The notes under the pieces were generated by a model. That model ran no database searches and was not told the origin of the DNA. It saw only the letters and a program-made list of their open reading frames with translations. From Aneurinibacillus sp. Ricciae_BoGa-3 (GTDB lineage: Bacteria > Bacillota > Bacilli > Aneurinibacillales > Aneurinibacillaceae): 64,000 bases of DNA. The stretch lies in assembly GCF_028421645.1 (NCBI RefSeq), contig NZ_CP116887.1, forward strand, positions 4,917,255 to 4,981,254, read 5' to 3'. Positions 27,077 through 35,809 of the stretch are shown here, piece by piece. Each line of letters begins with the position of its first letter. Within the stretch, counting starts at the first letter, position 1. The position numbers and the translations under genes were made by a program.

Positions 27077-27346
27077 GAAGTAATTCCTCCTTTTTGGTTT
27101 TATGTAATCGACAGTAACCGATATCATCGCCCAGACACTACTAGAAGTAATACCGAGTGATACATAGCAATATAGGATGTTATTTTCTAACACTTTGGAA
27201 ACTCATTGCATACATATGAATTCGATTAAAGGCTTTCATTGTCCTGCTAATTTCGGTGTACGGACTCCATTTGGTATATAGGATAGAAGTGCAAGTAAAA
27301 AAATTATGGCTAATATCCTAAGCCTGTTATGTTTTATAAAAAGCCC
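27077..27346. other. parM upstream region, about 270 bp
   Basis: No gene seen. Contains one forward AAGTAATAC (27145-27153), matching the repeats after parR, and AT-rich stretches that may hold the parMR promoter and the end of the rlmH transcript. I could not identify a terminator for rlmH. Confidence 0.4.
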
Positions 27347-27826
27347 TCACTTATGATACGGTTCCCCCCGGTTAATTCGGTACCCCCGGTACACCTGCTC
27401 CACGAGGATCAGCCGCATAAGCTGGTGAGGAAACGTCATCTTCGAAAACGACAAATACTCATTGGCCCGCTGCATCACAGCGTCTGAGAGCCCGAGCGAG
27501 CCACCGATGATAAAGGCAATGGAACTCTGCCCATAGGTGGCCCACTGGTCCAGCTTTTTGGCGAGCTTCTCCGAGGACCACATCTCTCCTTCGATGGCAA
27601 GCGCAATCACATGCGTGTCAGGTTTGATGGCAGCCAGAATGCGCTCGCCTTCTTTTTCTTTAACCCTGAGCATATCGGCTTCGCTGAGGTTTTCCGGCGC
27701 TTTCTCGTCGGCGACCTCCATGATTTCGATTTTGGCATAAGCGGACAGCCGCTTCGTGTATTCATCTATCCCCATCTTTAAATATTTTTCCTTTAATTTG
27801 CCGACCGCAACAATCCTAATGTGCAT
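27347..27826 (-). CDS. rlmH: 23S rRNA (pseudouridine1915-N3)-methyltransferase RlmH
   Basis: 159 aa, exactly the family length. SPOUT-class enzyme that methylates pseudouridine 1915 in helix 69 of 23S rRNA on the 70S ribosome. Motifs: N-terminal [15 protein letters not shown], the knotted SAM site [18 protein letters not shown], and C-terminal [30 protein letters not shown]. In Bacillales it lies between the wal operon and the origin flank (yydA in B. subtilis). Start ATG 27826 after AAGGAG. A DnaA-box cluster lies directly upstream. Confidence 0.96.
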   Translation of the reverse strand: MHIRIVAVGKLKEKYLKMGIDEYTKRLSAYAKIEIMEVADEKAPENLSEADMLRVKEKEGERILAAIKPDTHVIALAIEGEMWSSEKLAKKLDQWATYGQSSIAFIIGGSLGLSDAVMQRANEYLSFSKMTFPHQLMRLILVEQVYRGYRINRGEPYHK

Positions 27827-27889
27827 AACTATACAAACTCCTTGCTATTTTTCCACTATTTCGTATACTTATCCCCGGATTTCTGCATG

Positions 27890-28056
27890 TTATCCACATT
27901 TTGTGGATAACTTTATGTGAATAGCAGTACCCCGTTATACAGCAAAAAACCTTGATCGGACAAGGTTTTCTTGATCTTATTCACGATATATACATGTGGA
28001 TAACCTGTTTTGTGTGTTTTTATCAACAACTTATCCACATTTTTGCCTGTGAATAA
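27890..28056. promoter_or_regulatory. DnaA-box cluster upstream of rlmH
   Basis: Four perfect TTATCCACA boxes at 27890-27898 (+), 27902-27910 (-), 27995-28003 (-) and 28031-28039 (+), a TTATTCACA at 28048-28056 (-), and one-mismatch boxes at 27916-27924 and 27977-27985, in 167 bp. B. subtilis has DnaA-box clusters outside oriC that titrate DnaA, and as I recall one is at yydA (rlmH), so position and content agree. Confidence 0.85.
27944..27969 (-). terminator. terminator of the CxxH/CxxC gene, inside the DnaA-box cluster
   Basis: 9-bp stem AAAACCTTG (27946-27954) with CAAGGTTTT (27961-27969), 6-base loop. On the minus strand it ends in TTTTTTGC. It would stop transcription of the gene at 28075-28287 before rlmH. 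Confidence 0.8.
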
Positions 28057-28074
28057 CGTACAAACACCTGATAG

Positions 28075-28287
28075 TTAAACCACAATATACTTCGGTTTGT
28101 TTGTGCAGTAGGCGCAGTGCTCAGGAGCCTTCCATGCCGTAAAGGTGACATTTTTGAGCATATAAACATCGGGAGCCGCTTCGAATTCATCAATAAAATC
28201 CTCAAGCGCTACTTCCATATGCTCTTCACAGCACACCTCTACATTTTCTCCCCCGTTTTCAAGATACTCTTTCTTCTTTGGATCCAT
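28075..28287 (-). CDS. CxxH/CxxC metal-binding-type small protein
   Basis: 70 aa. Two paired metal-ligand motifs, CCEEH (residues 19-23) and CAYC (about 58-61), separated by an acidic helix. This is the Bacillales CxxH/CxxC protein family (BA_5709 type), found near rlmH and htrC, of unknown function; zinc binding is likely from the ligands. Start ATG 28287 after GGAGGG. Confidence 0.85.
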   Translation of the reverse strand: MDPKKKEYLENGGENVEVCCEEHMEVALEDFIDEFEAAPDVYMLKNVTFTAWKAPEHCAYCTNKPKYIVV

Positions 28288-28361
28288 CTCATAATCCCTC
28301 CAGTCAAAATCTCCGCTGTCCTAGTTTATCCTGTTTTTCATTTTTCCCTGACCCATCATAC

Positions 28362-28601
28362 TGAGAAAAACATCGCGGGCCACGCCGCTCTCTCCTTTCC
28401 CCTCATAGAATTTTTTACGGCCGCTTTGTGGAACGACGGGCGGACCGGCAAAACATTTGGGTATCTCAATGATGGAGACAGGTTGCCGGTCGTTTTCGCC
28501 CTCTGTTCCACACGCTCCACAAGGGGGAAAGGAAGGTGCGGACATGCGCCTCACGATGTTTTCCTTGGCTGTTTTGGGACCGGAGGTCCCATTTAAAAAT
28601 C
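28362..28601 (+). repeat. dispersed palindromic element, copy C (both ends present)
   Basis: About 240 bp. Left arm 28363-28405 (GAGAAAAACATCGCGGGCCA...) and right arm 28520-28563 are imperfect inverted repeats of about 42 bp. Between them are the CGGCCGC...GGCGGACCGG hairpin and the block ATGGAGACAGGTTGCCGGTC shared with copy E. It lacks the 75-bp module that A and E carry after GGACCGGCA. Ends with a hairpin TGGGACC-GGA-GGTCCCA (28575-28591). Confidence 0.87.
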
Positions 28602-28654
28602 ACTCAAGGCACTTCAATACGTTCAAGCAAAATATAATTTCCGATACGAGAACT

Positions 28655-28702
28655 AAAGCCTGCACATCTCCCTTAGAATTCTTAAGGTGACCTGCAGGCT
28701 TT
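28655..28702 (-). terminator. hairpin downstream of htrC, likely terminator
   Basis: AAAGCCTGCA (28655-28664) pairs perfectly with 28693-28702. The interior holds a second, near-palindromic stem around CCTTAGAATTCTTAAGG. It is the first strong structure after the htrC stop on the minus strand, with a poor T-run, so the terminator call is moderate. Confidence 0.5.
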
Positions 28703-28725
28703 CCAGTTGGACTACCCAATACACT

Positions 28726-28764
28726 GTGTCCTATGGTTAGGTAATACTAATTAGGACACGTTTT
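28726..28764 (+). terminator. second hairpin between htrC and the repeat element
   Basis: GTGTCCTA (28726-28733) with TAGGACAC (28752-28759), followed by GTTTTT on the plus strand. The polarity is opposite to htrC. Confidence 0.45.
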
Positions 28765-28784
28765 TGGGATGAAATCTTTTACGT

Positions 28785-30023
28785 CTATTGTTTAGGCGGT
28801 TCCTGTTTCACCAGTGTTACGGTCGCTGTTTTTTGCGTGCTGCCGCGATAGAACGTCACGGTTACTTTATCGCCGACCCGTTTTGTAAAGATATACTTGC
28901 GTAGCTGTGCGGAATTCTCAACCGACTGGTTATCCAGCTTCACGATAACATCGTACTGCTTAATACCGGCTTTCTCAGCAGGGCCATAAGGCACTGTAGC
29001 GCGTACGACCACTCCGCTCTGGACATTGTTCGGGATATGGAGTGTGCTTTTCCATTCATCCGGCGAAATCTGCTGCAGATCTACCGGATCAATTCCAATG
29101 TACGGCCGCTGCACGGAATGATACTGAATCAGATCATCAATCACCCGGCTGGCGTCGTCGATCGGAATCGCAAATCCAAGGCCTTCCACACCGGTCTGCG
29201 CGATTTTCAGGCTGTTAATGCCGATAACCTGGCCGGCCGCGTTAATGAGCGCACCACCGCTGTTCCCCGGGTTAATCGCCGCATCCGTCTGAATAACGTT
29301 TTCTTCATAATCTGTCTGTCCGTCCCCATTCAGGTCAACCGGCATCGTCCGCTCCGTGGAGCTGATAATACCTTCTGTAACGGTACGGGAGAACTTCAAG
29401 CCGAGCGGATTCCCAATCGCTATAGCAGGCTCACCCACCTGAAGTTTGTTGGAGTCACCAAATTCCGCGACTTGTTGTACATTCGTCCCATCAATCTCAA
29501 GAACAGCCAGGTCGGTGAGCGGATCGGCTCCAACCACTTTCGCTTTCAACCGTTGCTGCCCGGTTTGAAGCGACACTTCTACCTGGCTAGCATTCTCAAT
29601 TACGTGATTGTTCGTTACGATATACGCTTTTCCGTTGGCCTTACGGAAAATTATTCCGGATCCGGTTCCTTGTTCAACCGGGCCACTGCTCTTGCCCCAG
29701 AAATCCTGCGACTGCTGAAGGTTGATAACCCCCACTACCGCATTTTCCGTTTTCTTCACGGCGTTTACGATGGATGAATTAACATCCACGTTATAGTGGG
29801 CAACCGGGCCGTTTCCTCCCTGTTGTTGAGGAGCCGTCTGCGGCGCCGGAGATGCCGTTTGTGTGTTTGGCATAGGCAGGTAACCGGATTTTATCATGGT
29901 TGGTGCGAGCATCAGCACAACAAGCCCGCCGATAATCGCTCCAATTATACCGGTTATAAAGCCGGAAGGGCCGCCGCGTTTATTTCTTCTATTGGAGTCA
30001 AAATCGTCTTCATAGTAGCCCAT
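28785..30023 (-). CDS. htrC: membrane-anchored S1C serine protease, HtrA family (HtrC/YyxA-like)
   Basis: 412 aa. One N-terminal transmembrane segment (about 20-43) after a charged cytosolic tail, a Pro/Gln-rich linker, a trypsin-like domain with the triad His in IVTNNHVIEN, Asp in DPLTDLAVLEI and Ser in NPGNSGGAL, and one PDZ domain (about 310-405). It degrades or refolds damaged proteins outside the membrane. Its place right after walJ matches yyxA (htrC) of B. subtilis, which is why I choose this symbol over htrA/htrB. Start ATG after AAAGGAGA. Probably read from its own promoter as well as the wal operon (113-bp gap). Confidence 0.9.
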   Translation of the reverse strand: MGYYEDDFDSNRRNKRGGPSGFITGIIGAIIGGLVVLMLAPTMIKSGYLPMPNTQTASPAPQTAPQQQGGNGPVAHYNVDVNSSIVNAVKKTENAVVGVINLQQSQDFWGKSSGPVEQGTGSGIIFRKANGKAYIVTNNHVIENASQVEVSLQTGQQRLKAKVVGADPLTDLAVLEIDGTNVQQVAEFGDSNKLQVGEPAIAIGNPLGLKFSRTVTEGIISSTERTMPVDLNGDGQTDYEENVIQTDAAINPGNSGGALINAAGQVIGINSLKIAQTGVEGLGFAIPIDDASRVIDDLIQYHSVQRPYIGIDPVDLQQISPDEWKSTLHIPNNVQSGVVVRATVPYGPAEKAGIKQYDVIVKLDNQSVENSAQLRKYIFTKRVGDKVTVTFYRGSTQKTATVTLVKQEPPKQ

Positions 30024-30136
30024 TACTTTATCTCCTTTCTCTATAACATGTTTTAATCGAAGTAGTATTTCATCTTAAATGAGTATGACTGAGGTTTCTT
30101 AAGTATTAATTAGAAAGGCATAAAGCAAAAAATTGG

Positions 30137-30934
30137 TTAATTACGCTTAATTTCCTTCATCGGAGTCGGCCGCACCGGAGAAGTATCGGCCAGAATGACA
30201 CTCTCTCCCACATTAAATCCGTTCTCCTGCAGAATATTATTTACCGTAAGCCTGGCAAGCTCTGTCATGTTATTCTCTCTGCTGAGGTGCGCAAGGTACA
30301 CCGTTTCCCCATTGCCACCGAGAATATCACTCAATGCTTCCCCTGCGGTTTCATTGGACAGGTGGCCTACATCGCTTAGAATACGCCGTTTCAGGTGCCA
30401 CGGATAGCCGCCAATTCGCAGCATTTCAACATCGTGGTTCGATTCAAAAACGTAGGCGTCCGAATCTTTTACTGTTTCTTTAATGCGCTGGCTTACATAC
30501 CCAAGGTCGGTTGTTAGGCTCACCTTCATTTCTTCCTCATAGAAACAGAACCCCATCGGCTCTGCCGCATCGTGTGAAGTGCCATAGGATTCAACCGATA
30601 AATCAGCGAACTGGACAACTTCTCCGACCTCCATAATCATCCGCTGCTCGTCTGTTATCTTCCCTAGTTGGCCATCCAGCTCGTCCCATGTTTTACTGTT
30701 CGCATAAACGGGCAGCTGGTAGCGGCGCGCGAGCACGCCCACACCTTTTATATGATCTTTATGTTCATGTGTAATCAGGATGGCATCCAGATCAGCTGCA
30801 TCCTCTCCAACCTCTGCAAGAAGCCCCTCTACTTGTTTACCACTTAATCCGGCATCCACTAACACTTTACTGTTTTTCGACTCAATAAAAAATGAATTGC
30901 CAGTACTTCCACTGGCAAGCACACTAAATCTCAT
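30137..30934 (-). CDS. walJ: metallo-beta-lactamase-fold exonuclease-like protein WalJ/YycJ
   Basis: 265 aa. The MBL metal site is clear: ITHEHKDHIKGVGVL (HxHxDH), then H in SYGTSHDAAE, D in SLTTDLGYV and H in LAHLSRENN. Starts with FSVLASGSTGNSFFI, diagnostic of YycJ. In Bacillales the gene is co-transcribed with walRK; the protein is linked to DNA repair and to coordination of division with replication. Start ATG 30934. It follows walI by 16 bp. Confidence 0.94.
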   Translation of the reverse strand: MRFSVLASGSTGNSFFIESKNSKVLVDAGLSGKQVEGLLAEVGEDAADLDAILITHEHKDHIKGVGVLARRYQLPVYANSKTWDELDGQLGKITDEQRMIMEVGEVVQFADLSVESYGTSHDAAEPMGFCFYEEEMKVSLTTDLGYVSQRIKETVKDSDAYVFESNHDVEMLRIGGYPWHLKRRILSDVGHLSNETAGEALSDILGGNGETVYLAHLSRENNMTELARLTVNNILQENGFNVGESVILADTSPVRPTPMKEIKRN

Positions 30935-30950
30935 GAAGTTTGAACGCTCC

Positions 30951-31763
30951 TTACCCTGTTATATCACTATTATTAGAGAAGTTGCTGTTTTTTTCAAGGG
31001 GCGGCGCCTGTTCAATTGCTCCGGTGATCCCGTTTACATAGTGGGTGTCATGGGTGTGGACAACGCGCCAAACCGGGGCCAGCACTTGAATATCAGCGTC
31101 ATAAATGTGCCCGTAATAACCAAGTGAGATACCTGAAATTCCCTCGCCGTAGCGAATATATCCATTATCAATTAATGTCCGGACAGCGGTCACCGCGGAT
31201 ATCATTTTACGGCCTACACCCTGATTAATAACCTGAACATGAATTTGGCGATACGCCACGGCACGACCATGAGCAACCACAATATCCAGCGGCGCACTAA
31301 AAAGTGGGAATGTATGGCTTACTTGATAGAATCGTTTCATATCGGCGGTACTTGTTTCTTTATCATACCGGTAATCCTGCGAGAAAGCGATGGAATTGCC
31401 TAGATCCTTCATTATACCGCCTGAACTCGAAGGCGAAAGCAGTGGAAACGGCTGCTGGAATAGCGCGATAATCTCATTTCCTTTCTGCTGTTCCAATCGC
31501 TGGCCAATAAGCTGCTCCGTATAATCCGCAATCGGTGTGAACCGGACATTAATGTAGTGCATATCCGGCGTTTCTTTCGGAATTTCAACATTCATCACAA
31601 TGTGGCGTGTTTTAAGCAGGTCATCCAGGCTGGACGGAATAAGCTCGCCCTGTGGAGCCGTTTCCTGAATGCGGTTTTTTACGCTTATAATTTGATAGGT
31701 AAGGAAGATATCAAGCAGCAAAAATGAAAGGATTAAAATGATCTTCGCTCTACCCCAGTCCAT
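30951..31763 (-). CDS. walI: two-component system regulatory protein WalI/YycI
   Basis: 270 aa with one N-terminal transmembrane helix (WGRAKIILILSFLLLDIFLTYQI) and an extracellular domain with two YycI/PepSY-like halves, the second ending in LAPVWRVVHTHDTHYVNGITG. With WalH it holds WalK in check in B. subtilis through the membrane helices. Overlaps the walH end by 14 bp. Start ATG 31763 after AGGAGG. Confidence 0.93.
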   Translation of the reverse strand: MDWGRAKIILILSFLLLDIFLTYQIISVKNRIQETAPQGELIPSSLDDLLKTRHIVMNVEIPKETPDMHYINVRFTPIADYTEQLIGQRLEQQKGNEIIALFQQPFPLLSPSSSGGIMKDLGNSIAFSQDYRYDKETSTADMKRFYQVSHTFPLFSAPLDIVVAHGRAVAYRQIHVQVINQGVGRKMISAVTAVRTLIDNGYIRYGEGISGISLGYYGHIYDADIQVLAPVWRVVHTHDTHYVNGITGAIEQAPPLEKNSNFSNNSDITG

Positions 31764-33120
31764 TTCCGCTGCCTCCTTCTTCAGTCTTTATCGCATCGAT
31801 TAACAGCGGGCTGTTTGCTCCCCTGTGGATGACCCAAACCGGCTGTACAACCATATAATCATTTACAATATTTTCTTTATACCCGAGTTCGATGCCTGTA
31901 ATATCTTTTTGATGTACGTTCCTGTGGACAAGCTCATTCAGCAGCTCGGTACCCGATTTAATGTGGACCGGGACGCGTTCAAAATATGTATCCAGCTGGA
32001 GCATTGGACGCTGAAATCCGAACACAGCAGAACCATCGGTTTCCACGGCCATTATGCTTTGGCCCTCATCCCCGCTAAACAAAGGATACCCTTGAATCTG
32101 CTGCCTGAACTGATAAACAATGGAGTCATGTTTGTGCTGTTGATCATCATAATGTTCCAGGCTGTAATCCCCTGTCCAGCCGCCGTGCTGGTTGACAAAA
32201 TCAATTGCCGTCTCCAGTGACTGCGATCCTGCCACTGCCTGTCCTCCACTGGACTGCTGCATAGCGTCACGGTACAGCAAATACCGCTGGCTCCGCGGCA
32301 ATGACACCAGCCGGCTCCCATCTGTATAGATCATCGTTCCATCCCGTTCTGTGACTTCCCGCGTTAGGCTGGGGTCCACGAAAAGGGTAGCAATCACCTG
32401 ACGGATAGTAAGAGGCTGGAAAAACTGGCGATAACGCCACGCCGTTCCCTCAGACTTAGGCAGGTAAATCGGCCTCATATAAGGGTGGCCCTCCCCATGA
32501 GGGGCAGTTGCCTGGGCATGAAATACCATTTGCTCGGGCAGATGTTCTGCGATGGGTTTCTTAAACATTGCTTCAAAATCATGAGACGATAATGAAGTGC
32601 GTGCCTGCACAACGGTTTTATCCGCGTCTGATATATACAAAATGTAGCTTGCATTTTGCTCCCGGCTCTCATAAAACCACACCCTGCTAATCTCAGGTAT
32701 GTGGGCATCAAGCTGGCTCCGGGAATTGAAAAAGCGATTAAACACATCAAGCGGCAATGCTGCCCGGTAAATCATTTCGATTCCTCTGCGCTTGTTTAAC
32801 AACCTGTCCCAGTCTTCCTCGCCAGGCTTTAACACAGTGAAATTGTAATAGTCCCATTTACTGATGTTGTCGATGATGGCTTTATAAGAAACCGTATCGA
32901 CTGCGGCTTTCAGATGCCGCCCATCCCCGGTGTGAAAAACAACAGCGGAAGGTTTTATTAAATCGGCCATTGCGACAGTATGGCCAACAAGCTGCGGCGC
33001 AATGTAGCGTGAAGGCCCAAGATTATCGAGCCTTGGCTGAATGTTCCATAGATAGCCGGACAGAGCAAAACTCGCGGCAATCAATGCAATGAGGAGGAAG
33101 GTTTTCACCCGTTCAATCAT
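31750..33120 (-). CDS. walH: two-component system activity regulator WalH/YycH
   Basis: 456 aa, single N-terminal membrane helix (about 4-24, TFLLIALIAASFALSGYLW) and a large extracellular YycH domain. Forms with WalI and WalK a membrane complex that tunes the WalRK response to the state of the cell wall. The frame begins at a TTG (33129), but that codon touches the Shine-Dalgarno GAGGAGG; the ATG at 33120 has 9-base spacing and is the more likely start. Overlaps walK by 8 bp. Confidence 0.92.
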   Translation of the reverse strand: MIERVKTFLLIALIAASFALSGYLWNIQPRLDNLGPSRYIAPQLVGHTVAMADLIKPSAVVFHTGDGRHLKAAVDTVSYKAIIDNISKWDYYNFTVLKPGEEDWDRLLNKRRGIEMIYRAALPLDVFNRFFNSRSQLDAHIPEISRVWFYESREQNASYILYISDADKTVVQARTSLSSHDFEAMFKKPIAEHLPEQMVFHAQATAPHGEGHPYMRPIYLPKSEGTAWRYRQFFQPLTIRQVIATLFVDPSLTREVTERDGTMIYTDGSRLVSLPRSQRYLLYRDAMQQSSGGQAVAGSQSLETAIDFVNQHGGWTGDYSLEHYDDQQHKHDSIVYQFRQQIQGYPLFSGDEGQSIMAVETDGSAVFGFQRPMLQLDTYFERVPVHIKSGTELLNELVHRNVHQKDITGIELGYKENIVNDYMVVQPVWVIHRGANSPLLIDAIKTEEGGSGNGLG

Positions 33121-34936
33121 CTTCCTCAACCTCCTCGCAAATCGGGAGTGTAAAGCTTACCTTTGTGCCTTTTTTCCATTCGCTTTCAATATCAACCTTG
33201 CCCCCGTGTGCGTCTACGATTTGGCGGACAATGGAAAGCCCTAGCCCGGTGCCTCCCATGCTGCGGCTGCGGGCTTTATCTACCCGGTAGAAACGTTCGA
33301 ATATGCGTTCCAGATCCCGTGTTGGAATGCCAATTCCCTGATCCTCTACTTCAATCCGCACCCAGTCGCCCTCTCTGTGCGCTCGCAGCGTAATACTTGT
33401 GCCTTCGTTTGAATACTTGAGGGCATTAGACATCAAGTTGTCCAACACCTGGATAACGCCATCGCGATCCGCCCAGATGAGCGGCAGCTCATCGTCCGGC
33501 GGAACATCAATAAGCGCCCGGATATTCTGTTGCCGGGTTCTAACCGCAAAACGCTCGACGAGATCCAGCAGCAGCAGTCTCACGTTAATCGCACGCTGAT
33601 CAATCATATGCTGGCCCGCATCAAACCGGGAAAGCTGCAGCAGATCATTGACAAGCCTCGTCATGCGGTCCGTCTCCGTTGTGACCACACGCAGAAAACG
33701 GCGGGAAAGTTCCGGGTTATCGACCACGCCTTCCTCTAAGGCCTCGAGATAGCTTTTAAGTGTGGTCAGAGGTGTACGCAACTCATGGGAGACATTGGCG
33801 ACAAATTCCTTGCGCTCCCTCTCCAGCGCTTCCTGTTCGGTTACATCCTGCAGCACGGCAATAAAACCGTTCTCCTCTGCTTCCTGCTTTCGCGTAAGCG
33901 AAGTAAAGGTAAGGCGAACAAGGCGGTCTTCTCCATCAATTTGCATATCCATCACAAGGGTTCCTGTCCCCTCAAAAAGAGAGTCCGCCTCATCCACCTG
34001 CTTAGGAATCCGCAGAAGTTCATACAGGTCTTTTCCTATGACCTGCTGGTATGGCATATTGATCATCCGCTGCGCCGGAACGTTGATCAGAATAATCCGG
34101 TTATCTTTATCTGTCGCGATGACACCATCGCTCATGTTGGCCAGGATGGACGACAGCTTTTCCTTCTCCGCCTCAGTCTCGGCCAGTGCTTTCTTAAGCC
34201 TGCTTGCGAGGTCATTGAAAGTAGTGCCCAGTTGTCCGATTTCATCCCCGGAATAGATATGAACCCGCCGGTTAAAGTCCCCATTCGCCATCGCGATGGC
34301 CTGGCGGGTGATTTCTTTAACCGGTGTGGTGATAGTGCGGGCCAGTATCACACCAAGCCCGGCCGTCAACAGAAGAGCGATGCCCGTCCCGGTTGCCAGA
34401 ATCCTATTAATCTGCTGCATCGTATGGTACATCTCTTCCATGGAAGCCACCATGTACAGTACGCCAAGCAGACGGTTGCCCTTCTTGATTGGTAGCGCCA
34501 GTACCTTTACCCGCTGGCCTGTATCCGGGTTGTATTGAATTGATTCGCTTCGGGTGCCCATGAGGGCCATGTTTACCGCCTGCGCGGTATTTTTCTGTCC
34601 AATCGACACTTTATTCTCTTCCGTTGTTGTGACCACAATGCCATTCTGGTCAATCAGCTGAACATCCGCACCCCGGAGGGCAAATAAGTTATGAATCAGG
34701 TTGTCCATATCCTGTTTGGATACCGTCTGCCTGGTTTGCCCGTCCATGTACCGCTCCAAATTAACCGCCAGCAGATTCGCCTGGGTATTGAGTGTATCGT
34801 TAAAATTATTCAAATAATACGATTCAGCCGAACGTATAAAATAGGCGCCAATCACCTGCATCGCAATTAAAATAAGCAGCAAATAAAGCACGACTACTTT
34901 CCACTGTACGGTTTGGAAGAAACGAACCCGCGCCAT
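33113..34936 (-). CDS. walK: sensor histidine kinase WalK/YycG
   Basis: 607 aa. Domains in order: TM1 (about 13-33), extracellular PAS-like domain (35-180), TM2 (about 183-203), HAMP (205-257), cytosolic PAS (265-330), HisKA with the phospho-His in NVSHELRTPLTTLKSYLEA, and HATPase with GIGIP, RFYRVDKARSRSMGGTGLGL. It phosphorylates WalR and is essential in Firmicutes, tuning autolysins and wall metabolism. Starts 4 bp after walR with ribosome site GGAGG. Confidence 0.97.
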   Translation of the reverse strand: MARVRFFQTVQWKVVVLYLLLILIAMQVIGAYFIRSAESYYLNNFNDTLNTQANLLAVNLERYMDGQTRQTVSKQDMDNLIHNLFALRGADVQLIDQNGIVVTTTEENKVSIGQKNTAQAVNMALMGTRSESIQYNPDTGQRVKVLALPIKKGNRLLGVLYMVASMEEMYHTMQQINRILATGTGIALLLTAGLGVILARTITTPVKEITRQAIAMANGDFNRRVHIYSGDEIGQLGTTFNDLASRLKKALAETEAEKEKLSSILANMSDGVIATDKDNRIILINVPAQRMINMPYQQVIGKDLYELLRIPKQVDEADSLFEGTGTLVMDMQIDGEDRLVRLTFTSLTRKQEAEENGFIAVLQDVTEQEALERERKEFVANVSHELRTPLTTLKSYLEALEEGVVDNPELSRRFLRVVTTETDRMTRLVNDLLQLSRFDAGQHMIDQRAINVRLLLLDLVERFAVRTRQQNIRALIDVPPDDELPLIWADRDGVIQVLDNLMSNALKYSNEGTSITLRAHREGDWVRIEVEDQGIGIPTRDLERIFERFYRVDKARSRSMGGTGLGLSIVRQIVDAHGGKVDIESEWKKGTKVSFTLPICEEVEEDD

Positions 34937-34939
34937 GGT

Positions 34940-35650
34940 TTATTCCTCCAGCGGATTGCGCAGCGTATACCCAACTCCCCGCCGCGTCAGTATATATTGG
35001 GGAGAACCGGGGTTATCTTCAATTTTCTCTCGGAGGCGGCGAATGGTCACGTCTACAGTGCGGGCATCGCCGAAATAATCAAATCCCCACACGGCTTGCA
35101 GGAGGTGATCGCGGGTAAGAACCTGGCCGCAATTTTTCGCAAGATAATGAAGCAGCGCAAATTCACGGTGGGTCGTTTCGATCGGCTGGCCACTTTTTCG
35201 CACGGTATAAGACTTTGTATCAATCGTCATATCTGCAATTTTCATCATGAAATCCGTATCTTCCGCGGCAGCAGATGTTTCAGTCTTCACATGCCGGCGC
35301 AGGTTCGCCTTGACCCTTGCGAGAAGTTCACGGCTACTGAATGGCTTGGTCACATAGTCATCCGCCCCGAGCTCAAGCCCCACCACTTTATCCAGTTCAC
35401 TGTCTTTGGCCGTAAGCATAATAATCGGCATATTCGCTGTTCTCCGGATCGTCCGGCACACTTCCATCCCGTCTTTTCCAGGGAGCATAATATCGAGCAA
35501 AATTAAATCAGGGTGCTCCGCTTCCGCCAGAATAAGGGCATCTTCACCATCATAAGCACAGATTACGTCATACCCTTCCTTCTGCAGCGTAAACTCCAAT
35601 ATATCCGCAATTGGCCGTTCATCATCGACCACAAGTATTTTCTGTTTCAA
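34940..35650 (-). CDS. walR: response regulator WalR/YycF
   Basis: 236 aa OmpR-family regulator. Receiver domain with the acidic pocket DDE near residue 10, phospho-Asp in [13 protein letters not shown] (about 53) and Lys in [10 protein letters not shown]-terminal winged helix ends in [16 protein letters not shown] and [11 protein letters not shown]. Essential regulator of cell-wall hydrolases. The frame has a GTG at 35659, but it abuts the SD GAGGTGA; the TTG at 35650, 9 bases further, gives [11 protein letters not shown], closer to B. subtilis WalR, so I use it. First gene of walRKHIJ. Confidence 0.95.
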   Translation of the reverse strand: MKQKILVVDDERPIADILEFTLQKEGYDVICAYDGEDALILAEAEHPDLILLDIMLPGKDGMEVCRTIRRTANMPIIMLTAKDSELDKVVGLELGADDYVTKPFSSRELLARVKANLRRHVKTETSAAAEDTDFMMKIADMTIDTKSYTVRKSGQPIETTHREFALLHYLAKNCGQVLTRDHLLQAVWGFDYFGDARTVDVTIRRLREKIEDNPGSPQYILTRRGVGYTLRNPLEE

Positions 35651-35730
35651 CGGTCTCACTCACCTCACCCTATCAACTTCCACCCTCTATTATAAATCCC
35701 TGCCGGTTATTGTTCATCAGCCTTAAGTAA

Positions 35731-35746
35731 GGAAAACATCGCGGAC
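35731..35746 (+). repeat. solo end of the dispersed element (fragment F)
   Basis: GGAAAACATCGCGGAC, matching the left end of the other copies over 16 bases, between walR and purA. It could be the relic of a lost copy; short enough that coincidence is possible. Confidence 0.45.
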
Positions 35747-35764
35747 TTCGCTTCGTACAAAACA

Positions 35765-35792
35765 AAGCCCGGCTTTTGGTTAAGCCGGGCTT
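35765..35792 (-). terminator. purA terminator
   Basis: Perfect 11-bp stem AAGCCCGGCTT (35765-35775) with 35782-35792, 6-base loop. On the minus strand it is followed by TGTTTTG. Confidence 0.8.
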
Positions 35793-35809
35793 AATTGCTC
35801 TATATATTT

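Noticed and set aside
29037..29777. 246-codon plus-strand frame
   Set aside because: It lies entirely antisense within htrC, has no ribosome site and no recognisable domain.
33785..34495. 236-codon plus-strand frame
   Set aside because: Antisense to walK; explained by the codon bias of the real gene.
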